From Monoplex corrugatus (Eukaryota; Mollusca; Gastropoda; Littorinimorpha; Ranellidae): a DNA stretch of 64,000 nt. The translations under genes and the position numbers were made by a program. A model generated the notes under the pieces. That model had not been told where the DNA came from, did not search any database, and saw only the letters and a list, made by a program, of their open reading frames with translations. Below, in pieces: positions 53,433 to 63,720 of this stretch (position 1 is the stretch's first letter; each line of letters starts with the position of its first letter). The DNA is taken from NCBI GenBank assembly GCA_030674185.1, contig CM060307.1, positions 42,709,681 through 42,773,680 on the forward strand, written 5' to 3'.

Positions 53433-55893
53433 GTCTACCCCCCAACTGTTGAAACTTCCCCTACGTCTCATTCGCGATTACGATCGGACGATCATCACTA
53501 CCTTTCGTGAATCAGAGAAATTACACCGCTCCCTAGCGAAGTTCAGGAACCATCTACACTTCACACTGCACTGCAAACATCACGGCGTCTTTCCCACCAG
53601 CCTAAAAATCAAAACTTCGATGAAAGGAACAGCAGCAAATGATATCATCAATCAGGCACAACGAGCACTCATGAACGAACGCATCAAGCAAATCAACACC
53701 CGCATCACTTGTCTGGAAGTGAAAATCCAAGACCTCGAGGAAAGACTGAGCTCTAGCACACTACCAGATGCTATGCTCTCCGAAATCAAAGAGTGGCTAA
53801 ACAACACACGACGAATAGAATGGGACAAAGTACGCCAACGCCATCGAAAGAAATTCGAACTTCTAGCACCAAAAAACAACAGGAGACAACAGAATGACAA
53901 AAGCGAGATTACACCTGTACCGGAAGAAACAAAAAGAAAGACCAAAGAGAGGTGGGTGATCAATCTATCAGATCGCCAACTCACTAAACCAGAACAGGAA
54001 GTACTAGAGAAAGGACTAAATTTCGCCGTAGCCCCTAACAAGCTTCCAGTGGTAGACCTCATCACAAGCATTGAAACAGCTTGCAGGTATATTGGCCCTA
54101 ATTCAGAAGAAGCCACACACTTAAGATCAGACTGTGTCAGAATCATGAAACAGGCCAAACTACCGAAATCCAACTTAACACCGGACCAAAGACGGGCTCT
54201 GGCGGATTTAAAGAACGAACACGCCACGATGATCCTACCAGCTGACAAAGGTCGTGCCACAGTCATCATGCCTAGACCCATGTACTATGAGAAGGCAAGC
54301 AAACTTCTGGAAGATACTACAACATATGAACGCCTCAAGAAAGATCCTACTTCCAAGTTTTCCAACAAACTGAAAGACACACTGAAACGCCTGAAAGAGA
54401 CGGACCGCCTGTCATTAGAACAGTACAGGAAATTATACCCAACTGTGTCCGACGTCCCCAAGTTCTATGGTCTACCCAAAGTCCACAAGAAAGAAGTCCC
54501 CCTCCGTCCCATAGTCGCATCCAGAGGTTCCATCATGTATGAGACGGCTAGATTTGTGGCGGACATCCTATCACCTCTCGTAGGACACACAGATCATCAC
54601 ATCCACAACAGTGCTGACCTAGTGGAAAAACTGAGTAACTACACCCTCGCTCATGATGAACTCCTTGTGTCATATGATGTCTCTGCCCTATTTACCAGCG
54701 TACCAGTGAAAGAAAGCATAGAGATCATACGCCGAAGGTTACAAAACGACCAAACCCTCCACCAACGTACATCTCTCACAGTGGACGACGTATGTGAACT
54801 CTTGTCCTGCTGCCTCACCACCACCTACTTCACCTTCCAAGGTGAATTCTACCAACAAAAAGAAGGAGCAGCCATGGGCTCCCCAGTAAGCCCTATAGTA
54901 GCCAACCTGTTCATGGAGGATTTTGAAGAGAAAGCATTGGCTTCTTTCCACTCCCCACCACGATACTGGGGGCGCTACGTAGACGACACCATGACTATCC
55001 TCCCCCAGCAACTGGTCGAACAGTTCACAGAACATCTGAACAACCAACACCCAGCCATCAAATTCACGAGGGAAGTGGAACAGAACAACTCCATAGCCAT
55101 GCTGGACACCCTCATCACCAGAACTGTTGGCATTCTATCCTTCTCGGTCTACCGTAAACCAACTCATACGGACCAATATTTACAGTTCGACAGCCACCAG
55201 CCCCTTGAACACAAACTGGGAGTGATTCGAACCCTTACCCACAGAGCTAACACCATATGCAGTACCCAAGAGGCAAAAGACAAGGAGACAAACCACCTGA
55301 AAAAAGTGCTCACCATCTCGGGCTACAAAAAGTGGGCCTGGAACAGCCCGGGAGGCAGGAAATCCAACACCGCATCCCAACAGCCAGTGAAACAACACCA
55401 GCGCAAGGGACACATCACCATCCCATATGTAGGAGGTGTGAGTGACGCTCTGTCCAGAAAGATCAGAAAACTGGGGGTGGCTGTACATTCCAAACCTTCC
55501 AACACCATACGCAGCCAGCTGGTCACCCCCAAGGACAAAACCAGCAAACTCGACAAAGCTGGCATTATATACAGAATAGACTGCCAGGACTGTAACCAAC
55601 ATTATGTCGGTGAAACTGAACGCCCCCTTCAGAAGAGACTAACAGAACACAAGAGGGACTCTTCTCCAGTAGGAGCTCACCTACACGCCGAAAAACATCA
55701 ATTCAGTGCGGACAATGTCAACATCCTGGACAGAGAAAATAAGTGGTTCCAGCGAGGAGTCAAGGAGGCCATCTACATCGCAGCCACCAACCCCCCGCTC
55801 AACAGGGACCGGGGCCGTTACACCCTGCCCCCGGTGTACCATTCTCTGATTCGATCTCGTGAACTGGGTTCATCCCATGTTCGCGAGATCTGA
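53431..55893 (+). CDS. PLE3 reverse transcriptase-GIY-YIG endonuclease polyprotein, intact
   Basis: 820 residues from ATG 53431 (MSTPQLLKLPLRLIRDYDRT) to TGA 55891-55893. The frame is open a little further upstream, but this ATG overlaps the end of the 5' terminal repeat and is the first. Order: a basic, partly coiled-coil amino region (about 60-130; VKIQDLEERLSS), a KGLNFAVAPNKLP block, LPADKGRATVIM, then RT. Motif A YDVSALFTSVP (Asp416), motif B GAAMGSPVSPIVANLFME (from 479), catalytic YVDD (516-519), then AMLDTLITR and YRKPTHTDQYLQF. The carboxy end holds GIIYRIDCQDC (from 711) and HYVGETERPLQKRLTEH (YVG from 725), the GIY-YIG nuclease with its Arg and a Cys pair. One protein supplies nicking and target-primed reverse transcription. 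All catalytic residues that I can check are present. Of the three Penelope-like elements here it has the standard Penelope/Poseidon look. Confidence 0.95.
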   Translation: MSTPQLLKLPLRLIRDYDRTIITTFRESEKLHRSLAKFRNHLHFTLHCKHHGVFPTSLKIKTSMKGTAANDIINQAQRALMNERIKQINTRITCLEVKIQDLEERLSSSTLPDAMLSEIKEWLNNTRRIEWDKVRQRHRKKFELLAPKNNRRQQNDKSEITPVPEETKRKTKERWVINLSDRQLTKPEQEVLEKGLNFAVAPNKLPVVDLITSIETACRYIGPNSEEATHLRSDCVRIMKQAKLPKSNLTPDQRRALADLKNEHATMILPADKGRATVIMPRPMYYEKASKLLEDTTTYERLKKDPTSKFSNKLKDTLKRLKETDRLSLEQYRKLYPTVSDVPKFYGLPKVHKKEVPLRPIVASRGSIMYETARFVADILSPLVGHTDHHIHNSADLVEKLSNYTLAHDELLVSYDVSALFTSVPVKESIEIIRRRLQNDQTLHQRTSLTVDDVCELLSCCLTTTYFTFQGEFYQQKEGAAMGSPVSPIVANLFMEDFEEKALASFHSPPRYWGRYVDDTMTILPQQLVEQFTEHLNNQHPAIKFTREVEQNNSIAMLDTLITRTVGILSFSVYRKPTHTDQYLQFDSHQPLEHKLGVIRTLTHRANTICSTQEAKDKETNHLKKVLTISGYKKWAWNSPGGRKSNTASQQPVKQHQRKGHITIPYVGGVSDALSRKIRKLGVAVHSKPSNTIRSQLVTPKDKTSKLDKAGIIYRIDCQDCNQHYVGETERPLQKRLTEHKRDSSPVGAHLHAEKHQFSADNVNILDRENKWFQRGVKEAIYIAATNPPLNRDRGRYTLPPVYHSLIRSRELGSSHVREI

Positions 55894-55921
55894 GTAGAGA
55901 TTCACGCAGACAGCATTAGAG

Positions 55922-55958
55922 CGCTGACGAAGATGGCGAGAACGCCATCGAAAGCTAC
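55922..55958 (+). ncRNA. Hammerhead ribozyme core of PLE3
   Basis: CTGACGA (55924-55930), stem II GATGGCG (55932-55938), loop AGAA, CGCCATC (55943-55949) pairing perfectly over 7 bp, then GAAA (55950-55953). This matches the catalytic hammerhead plan with one extra A before stem II. The 67-bp terminal repeat starts 3 bp after the GAAA box. Hammerhead motifs are known in Penelope-like elements; cleavage here is inferred, not shown. Confidence 0.82.
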
Positions 55959-56022
55959 GGAACTGTGAGTAGCGATTTTTACACTGTTGGGAGACCTTGT
56001 TCTTCAAAATTGGTAGCATTAT
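55956..56022 (+). repeat. PLE3 terminal direct repeat, 3' copy
   Basis: Identical over 67 bp to 53366-53432. Confidence 0.93.
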
Positions 56023-56023
56023 A

Positions 56024-56200
56024 AACCCTGTACTATATCCACATAAAGTAACCCTGTACAATATCCACATAAAATAACCCTGTACAATATCCACATAAAA
56101 TAACCCTGTACAATATCCACATAAAATAACCCTGTACAATATCCACATAAAATAACCCTGTACAATATCCACATAAAACCATCCTGTACAAGATCCACAT
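56024..56200. repeat. Satellite array, block 3 right part
   Basis: The 26-bp CCCTGTACAATATCCACATA monomer continues on the far side of PLE3. Confidence 0.95.
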
Positions 56201-56790
56201 AAAATTATCCTGTACCATATCCATTAAAGTCCAGACTTTACTCTATCCATATGAAATTAATCTGTACTATATCCATATAAAATTGGCCTGTAACATATTC
56301 ATATAAAATTAGCCTGCACCATATCCATGTAAAATTAGCTTGTACCATATCCATACAAAATTAGCATGTACCATATCCATATAAAATAGGCCTGTACCAT
56401 ATCCATGTAAAATGAGCCTGTAACATATCCATGTAAAATTAGCCTGTACCATATCCATGTAAAATTAGCCTGTAACATATCCATGTAAAATTAGCCTTTA
56501 ACATATCCATGTAAAATTAGCCTTTAACATATCCATGTAAAATTAGCCTTTAACATATCCATGTAAAATTAGCCTTTAACATATCCATATAAAATTAGCC
56601 TGTACCATATCCATGTAAAATTAGCCTGTAACATATCCATGTAAAATTAGCCTATAACATATCCATATAAAATTAGCCTATAACATATCTACATAGAATA
56701 ACCCTGCACCATACCCACAAAAGTCCAGACTTTACCCTATCTGTGTAAAAGTGGCCTGTAACATAGCCACATAAAACCAAGCAGTACCAC
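56201..56790. repeat. Satellite array, block 4 (~26-bp monomer, degenerate edge)
   Basis: Monomer: ATCCATGTAAAATTAGCCTG, TAACAT. It becomes irregular toward the right end, as at the left edge of the array. Confidence 0.93.
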
Positions 56791-57090
56791 CAGCCGGTAT
56801 AGCAAAGTAGTTAGTGTCACAGAACAATGACTGGAAAGTTTTAGCTTTAAATCCCATCAGTTTGATCAAAATCACTGTGGGCTATTTCGGCCCCAACCAG
56901 CTCCTGCTCATGAGTTCAGCGTCCTATGGGCTCACTACGAAAACTGGGACCCCACCGACAACCTACCCATTTCTCTGAAGGTGTTGCTCAATTTTTTACC
57001 AGCCCTGCAGGAGTCGGTATCTCTGATGCTTGGTTGAAGCCGGGATATGGAAGGAGTAGGCTACAGTTTTGTCACGCAGTCTTAGTTCAG
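56791..57090 (+). repeat. Probable degraded tRNA-derived SINE
   Basis: GGTATAGCAAAGTAGTTAGT resembles a box A region and GCTTTAAATCCCATC a decayed box B, with CTACCCATTTCTCTGAAGG-type body. No second copy in the window, so it is weakly supported. Confidence 0.35.
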
Positions 57091-57129
57091 AATGGTACTC
57101 CATAGCGTCATCACAATTGTCTTTTTTGG

Positions 57130-57652
57130 TTATTGTTATTGTTTAAAGCCCAGTCCGACTGGATATAGCCATATCAGGGCTATAACCGCTTCAAAACATA
57201 CAAAAACAGGGGAAAAAAAGAAAAGAAAATTAAGTACACATATCAATGCATTCGCGCACATAATCTAAAGACATGCCACTGGCATTGACCACTCCATCCA
57301 ATTTATCGCATAGGGGATTTAAAAAACACACCTGAATACAAATTTAAGCATATCTAAGGACACCAAAACATATATAAAAACAGGCATAAATTACGCATAT
57401 CTCACCTCCCTAGAGCCAAAAATGCACTTAATACATGTACCCAATTATCAATCCTAAAAAAAAGTATGTAAGACTGAACACATACAGGTGAATGGACCAG
57501 CAAGGCAGAAAATGATAGGAAGAAACGACAGAAAGCAAAGGAACAAGGCAGAAACAAAGAGAGTGACAGAAAAGAGGACATTTCTGGCACAGAATTTCCA
57601 GAAGGTGGGGATACCATTTATATTGAAAGAGTCCCCGGCATCCCCGCGGGGG
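57130..57652 (-). repeat. SINE-A copy 10
   Basis: Reverse orientation: TTATTGTTATTGTTTAAAGC tail first, GGCATCCCCGCGGGGGAT head last. Full length. Confidence 0.9.
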
Positions 57653-57983
57653 ATTTAACAGCGCTTATGAAAAACTGTTCGGACTCCGTGGCCACTGATG
57701 CAGCACACGAGTAGACCCAAACCTTCCCATGCGAAAGCACATATGCTTCCTATTTCCATCCCACATGAAGACCAGGCGCTGGAGTCATAGTATACTTACT
57801 CATCCGTCCGAGCGTAGAATAGGGGACAGATAGGGGTGGTAGATGAGTCTGAGGGGGATCAGACCGCATCAAGTCATGTTTGGGCTGTACCATCTAAAAT
57901 ACACGCCCAGGTTGCTGTAGCATGATTATGGGAGCGCATTGCATTAATGACGAGTTTTGGGTCATGCGAACACTCTGCTGATA

Positions 57984-57984
<1 letters not shown>
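57653..57984. other. Non-coding spacer
   Basis: Nothing recognised. Confidence 0.5.
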
Positions 57985-58066
<82 letters not shown>

Positions 58067-58212
58067 CTGTGTGCGTGTGTGTGTGTTGTGTTTGTTTGTT
58101 TGTTGTGTGTGTGTGTGTGTGGTGCGAGTGCGCGGTGTGTGTGAGAGAGGAGAGTAAGAGTGTGTAGTTGTATCAGTGCACGCGCTATATATATATATAT
58201 ATATATATATAT

Positions 58213-58275
<63 letters not shown>
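57985..58275. repeat. (TG)n and (TA)n microsatellite cluster
   Basis: TG runs at 57985-58130 and 58215-58272, and a TA run at 58187-58211. Confidence 0.97.
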
Positions 58276-58277
<2 letters not shown>

Positions 58278-58433
58278 GGGGAGTGGAAAGTTTGTGATCG
58301 TATGCGTGCATTTACTTGCATGCATACGCATGTATTCTCATTTCATTGTTTCGTTTAGTTTTAAAGAAGAACAGACTAAAAACAACCTTTTTTTTAACAT
58401 CTGAATTGTGTGCATGCAAAGGAACATGATTTT
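58276..58433. other. Non-coding spacer
   Basis: Nothing recognised. Confidence 0.5.
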
Positions 58434-58743
58434 TCACTGGGATGTTTTATCATTCACATAGCTGGATTCTGTTGGTGACCTTTGTCGCATGATTGATATT
58501 CTATCTTCTGGTGCTACAAGCCCTTTTCTTTTGTGTTGTCTTGTTCTGTCTCCTTCTTCTTCAATCTTTCTGCCCAGTTTTGCGTGGCTTGAGGTGATGG
58601 AGACGACGGGCGGATGGAGACTGTGTATCGTGTTGTTCGGGGATGGGTTTATGTGAGGTGATTCTGTGGGACGCTGGTGCTGGAGAACATGATGTGTTTT
58701 CATCCGTTTCCAATTGTTTTGTTTTTGTCTTTCTTCTTTGGTA
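58434..58743 (-). CDS. Candidate terminal exon, unknown gene
   Basis: On the minus strand a CCATATACAG acceptor-like site (58744-58753) precedes about 100 open codons ending TGA. The product is polar, with segments such as HHVLQHQRPTESPHINPSPN and KIEEEGDRTRQHKRKGLVAP, like a disordered tail. Length, stop position and composition are compatible with a last exon, but no domain is recognised and no upstream exon was found. Confidence 0.22.
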
Positions 58744-59479
58744 CTGTATATGGAGATATGCATTTCAATATATCGTCGTTTCAATGACAGACTGATACAA
58801 CAGATAAACATACAATCCATACACGAGGCAGACCTCAAGACCTTGCCTGTGCATAGGGTTTACCCACAGACTTAGGACTTATGCTGCGGTCATGTTGGAT
58901 CTCGATCACATGACATCTGTGAAGCAATATGTATGGACTTTATTTCGAGCGCGGAGAGACTGAAACTGAGCCCAACCAAAAACCCCAGTGTCTACTGCTA
59001 CTACTCCAGAAGTTTGCCCAACTCAACTTAAAACCCATCTTTTTGTGTTTTTTTTTTCCTTCTGTCTAAATTAACTTTGTTCATACTGACCCTATCCACA
59101 TCCCGTGTTAGGGCGTTCTTGTAGTATGTTTACATAGATATTACTGACAGTGTGTGCATAATGTTAATAGGTATAAACAGTAAATGTGTGCTACATGTAG
59201 GCCTATACTTCATTTAATTTTGTACAGTAGAATTGTTAGTGCCCACAGCGCTGTTAGGCCAACTATAAAAAATATATTTGTTATCATTGTTATTATTGTT
59301 GTACGCTTCTCCTCCACCTATCCATCCCACCAAGTGTCCATGTGCAATCTATACTGTTACTGTTCCTTAGAGTTTAAAAGTCCTACCACTTTCAGAGTAT
59401 ACGAGACTAGCTATAACGATTGCTCAAGGAAGCCTTAAAAAGTTTTTAGTTGCATTGTAAGATACCGATGAATGCAATA
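58744..59479. other. Non-coding spacer
   Basis: No gene or repeat family recognised. Confidence 0.5.
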
Positions 59480-60082
59480 CAGGGGGGTGCAAAAGTAGGT
59501 ATACAGTTATGAAAATTTATTATACAAACAAATGAATATTGCATATACATGTAATAACAAGCACAGCCTTAATCCCTCAGATACTCAAACTGCTTGCCGT
59601 CGGTATTCATACACTCCTCTAATCGAAAGCGGACACTCATGCACACTCTAGCACAAAGATCTTTATCAGCATCAATTTCTTGACAAGCCTGCAAGACGAA
59701 TTGAATCATGTCATTAACAGTGCGCTGCATGCGTGCGAAAACCCTTTCCTTTACATATCCCCCAAAAAGAAGTCCATCTGTCTTCCAGTATTGTTTTAAA
59801 ATCCACTTGCGCTCCTCGTCTGTCAAATTACCAGCCATGGTTAAATTAAATTGCCGCTTAGATCTAAATCAAATTGCCGCTTTACCTGCAAAAAAAAAAA
59901 AAAAAAAAAAAAAAAGTTAGGATAAAAGTACATGCACATTATTAGTTACGATAAAATATAATTAATGACACTGAAAATATCGAAAATAAGGCCAACTAAC
60001 TTAATGTGCTAATAATTTTAATGAATTAAGCATTATAATAATGATGTGATACTTATTGTATACCTACTTTTGCACCACCCTG
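59480..60082 (-). mobile_element. Internally deleted mariner-like element
   Basis: Terminal inverted repeats of about 26 bp: left CAGGGGGGTGCAAAAGTAGG then TATAC; right, read inward, CAGGGTGGTGCAAAAGTAGG then TATAC, one mismatch. Both ends are flanked by TA (59478-59479 and 60083-60084), as for Tc1/mariner insertions. At 603 bp it is less than half the length of an autonomous element. An A27 run lies at 59889-59915. Confidence 0.9.
59569..59838 (-). pseudogene. Mariner transposase, internal deletion joining both termini
   Basis: 89 codons. The start MAGNLTDEERKWILKQYWK is the amino-terminal helix-turn-helix region of a mariner-type transposase; it passes directly into LFGGYVKERVFARMQRTVND, the region that normally follows the last catalytic Asp, and ends RLEECMNTDGKQFEYLRD. 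Everything between, including the DDD/E catalytic core, is missing. Because the frame stays open across the deletion, a small HTH-tail protein could still be made, but not an active transposase. Confidence 0.88.
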
Positions 60083-60310
60083 TATATGAGACGTTTGCTA
60101 AACTTCTACATGGAGCTGATGTCTATGATTTCATGTTTTTATGAGAGCTGAGAAGAAAAACCCTCATGTCTTCAGACAGTACTGACAGTCTCACCTATTC
60201 CTCTTTTCTGTTCTCCACCCTGCTGTCCGTTCTGCACTCGTGTGGCTGGTTATTGTATGAGAAAAGGTTAGTGGGAATGTGTTTCATTGATCTGTTTGCG
60301 TGTCTTCCGA

Positions 60311-60312
<2 letters not shown>
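60083..60312. other. Spacer
   Basis: Nothing recognised. Confidence 0.5.
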
Positions 60313-61200
<888 letters not shown>

Positions 61201-61325
61201 ATTACTATTATTGTTATTATTATTATTGTTGTTGTTATTATTATTATTATTATTATATTAATGCTCTTGTTATTATTATTACATTATTATTATTATTGTT
61301 GTTGTTCTTGTTACTATTATCATCA
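61201..61325. repeat. (ATT)n/(GTT)n microsatellite
   Basis: Imperfect TTATTATTATT runs. Confidence 0.95.
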
Positions 61326-61609
61326 TTATGAGACTATCGGTCCTCAGACTGGCATTACTATAATTATGTTCAGTGGTACTACCTAGCACGCTGGCTTTTT
61401 CTGTATTATTTTCTCTTACTACACGCATGTGCATTTTGTTTGTTTTTAAAGAGCACAGTCAGGGTTTCATATGTGTCTTATTTTTTCTTACTATATATGC
61501 GTTTTGATTTTTCTTTCCTTTTTATTTTTTGTCTTTGTTTTTCTTGGCAGAAAAGGTTATTCAAACAACACAAACTGTTCAGAACATGTATTTCAAACTA
61601 TGAAAACAG

Positions 61610-61696
61610 AGGCGCGCGCGCGTGCACACACACACACACACACACACCCAATGTCCCCCCCCCCTCACACACAGTGTCACACACTCTCACACAGTG

Positions 61697-61765
<69 letters not shown>
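61610..61765. repeat. (CA)n microsatellite
   Basis: CA repeats with a GCGCGCGCG start and two CACACAGTGTCACACACTCT interruptions. Confidence 0.96.
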
Positions 61766-62203
61766 ACACTGCTTTTTCGGAGAATACTTTTGAATACATC
61801 ACGACACACGCTTTCCATTTTACTTTTACATATTCACATATTTATCAAATCACATATTCATTCAAATTTCATTCACTGAACTTCATTACGCAGAGCCATT
61901 AGTTATTAAACCTTGGTGATGCCAAGACTAAAAGATTAATTTTAGCAAAACCGCGCCTCTGTGTGATTTGGATATTTCCGTCACCAAGAGGGAGGCGTGA
62001 GAACTTGATGAACAAGAATCATGGCCCCGGTAGGTCTAGGCAGAGTAACCGACCCTGGCCAGTGGTGACAGGAACATTCCGTCGCTCGTAGCTGTCAAGG
62101 GTTCAAAGGGTTTCCGCAGAAAGGTTGAAGGGTAACGCACTGGGTGACTGGGGTTTACTTCCTTCCAGCAGCAGTCACCAGCGTTCCTAACCGCTGTACG
62201 CTT
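61766..62203. other. Non-coding spacer
   Basis: Nothing recognised; part of 62040-62160 may be an old tRNA-like repeat, too weak to call. Confidence 0.45.
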
Positions 62204-62309
62204 TTAACCCTTTCCTTCCCTTCACCTTATCTGCCAGCTTGCAATATACTAGTTCTGTGCCTTCTTGAAGGAAGCTGGTGTGGACAGGGTAAGGGTTTGA
62301 AAGGGTTAA
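62204..62309. mobile_element. TTAA palindromic element (single, not nested)
   Basis: TTAA (62204-62207), CCCTTTCCTTCCCTTCACC, a ~35-bp less symmetric centre, GAAGCTGGTGTGGACAGGG, TTTGAAAGGG, TTAA (62306-62309). Confidence 0.75.
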
Positions 62310-62390
62310 ATTAACTCCGATGCCGAGGTCGACTGGTTCAGGTTTGCCGTCGCTCGCACCGTTAAAGACTCAAGTTTAGTTCAGTTTATA

Positions 62391-62392
<2 letters not shown>
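62310..62392. other. Spacer
   Basis: Nothing recognised. Confidence 0.5.
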
Positions 62393-62427
<35 letters not shown>

Positions 62428-62464
62428 GCGCGCGCGTGTGTGTGTGTTTGTGTGTGTGTGCATG

Positions 62465-62503
<39 letters not shown>

Positions 62504-62545
62504 CGCGCGCGTTTGTGTGTGTTTGTGTGTGCGTGTGTGTTCGTT
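62393..62545. repeat. (TG)n/(CG)n microsatellite
   Basis: TG runs interrupted by CGCGCGCG blocks. Confidence 0.96.
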
Positions 62546-62844
62546 CGTTATTTCTTTTAACATCTATTTACATGTACCTTGAGGCGATGGCGTGCGCGTG
62601 CGTGCTTGCGTGCGCGTGTGTGTATGTGTGGGTGTGCATTGTGTGAAGTTCTTTTGCAAAACACACACACAAGTAAATAAAAGACAAACAAACAAACAAA
62701 AACAAAGAAACAAAACCATGAATAAGCCCATGCACAAGTTGAAGAAGGCAAAACGATTCAAGATGCAATTCACTCGCACCCACCTCACCCTAGCCACAAA
62801 TTGAAAATTTACATGTAGACACGTTCATTTCCACTGACTCGTAC

Positions 62845-63268
62845 TGTCATTTGGTCAACATGCTGTTATTTTGTCAACATACTGTCATTTGGTCATACTG
62901 TCATTTGGTCAACATACTGTCATTTGGTCAATATACTACTATTTTGTCAACATACTGTCATTTGGTCAATATACTGTTATTTGATCAACATACTGTTATT
63001 TGGTCAATATACTGTCATTTGATAACATACTGACATTTGGTTAATATACTGTCATTTGATAACATACTGTCATTTGGTCAATATACTGTCATTTGGTCAA
63101 CATACTGTTATTTTGTCAACATACTGTCATTTGGTCAATATACTGTTATTTGGTCAACATACTGTCAATTGGTCAACATACTGTTATTTGGTCAACATAC
63201 TGTCATTTGGTCAATATACTGTCATTTGGTCAACATACTGTCATTTGGTCAATATACTGTCATTTGAG
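62845..63268. repeat. 18-19-bp minisatellite (about 22 units)
   Basis: Unit: CATACTGTCATTTGGTCA, with AATATACTG alternating with ACATACTG. Confidence 0.96.
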
Positions 63269-63384
63269 GCAGCCGAGATGTGGTTTCCAAGAAGAATATT
63301 GAGTTCCAAGGACAGCAAAGAAAACAAACGAGACAGTCTTGATGGAGGCAGAAACCTCTATCAAAAGAACTAACCACCCTACCA

Positions 63385-63540
63385 GAGAAAAAAAAATCAA
63401 CAACAATAACAACAACAACAAAACCCCCAACAAACAAACAAACCCCCCCCCCCCCAAATAACCAATAACAACCAACACCACCACGACGACGACGACCACC
63501 ACCACCACGACCACCACTACCAACAACAACAGAACCCGTG
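63385..63540. repeat. A/C-rich low-complexity region
   Basis: AACAACAAC, C12 and CCACCACGACGACG runs. Confidence 0.93.
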
Positions 63541-63611
63541 GCCCGCTGAAGGGTCGAATCCACAAACACTACATTATAAGCATGATACGCTAACAATGGG
63601 CTAATGGGCTA

Positions 63612-63720
63612 TATAACACCCAGCATGCACGCCCATCTAAGGCAGAGTATGCAGACTGTGCAGCAACATAGCGACTGCACAGCGTGGGCCAAATCAACAG
63701 GCACATATATGCAAGCAGAA
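63612..63720 (+). repeat. SINE-B 3'-half-like dispersed repeat
   Basis: ACACCCAGCATGCACGCCCA, then AGGCAGAGTATGCAGACTGT; same family as 4415, 18455 (-) and 28040 (-). Confidence 0.6.

Larger units (their letters stand above)
53369..56023 (+). mobile_element. Full-length, apparently intact Penelope-like element PLE3
   Basis: 67-bp direct repeats at both ends, a single open 820-codon frame, and a hammerhead core just ahead of the 3' repeat. Satellite sequence AACCCTGTAC stands on both sides (53359-53368 and 56024-56033), consistent with a 10-bp target duplication, although in a tandem array this cannot be fully separated from monomer repetition. No stop, frameshift or gap is seen; this is the youngest-looking element in the window. 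Confidence 0.93.

Noticed and set aside
53652..54281. 209-codon reverse frame opposite PLE3
   Set aside because: Antisense shadow of an intact RT gene.
47010..56790. Regular short repeats resembling a CRISPR array
   Set aside because: Monomers are directly adjacent with no unique spacers, no cas genes exist, and the window is eukaryotic.
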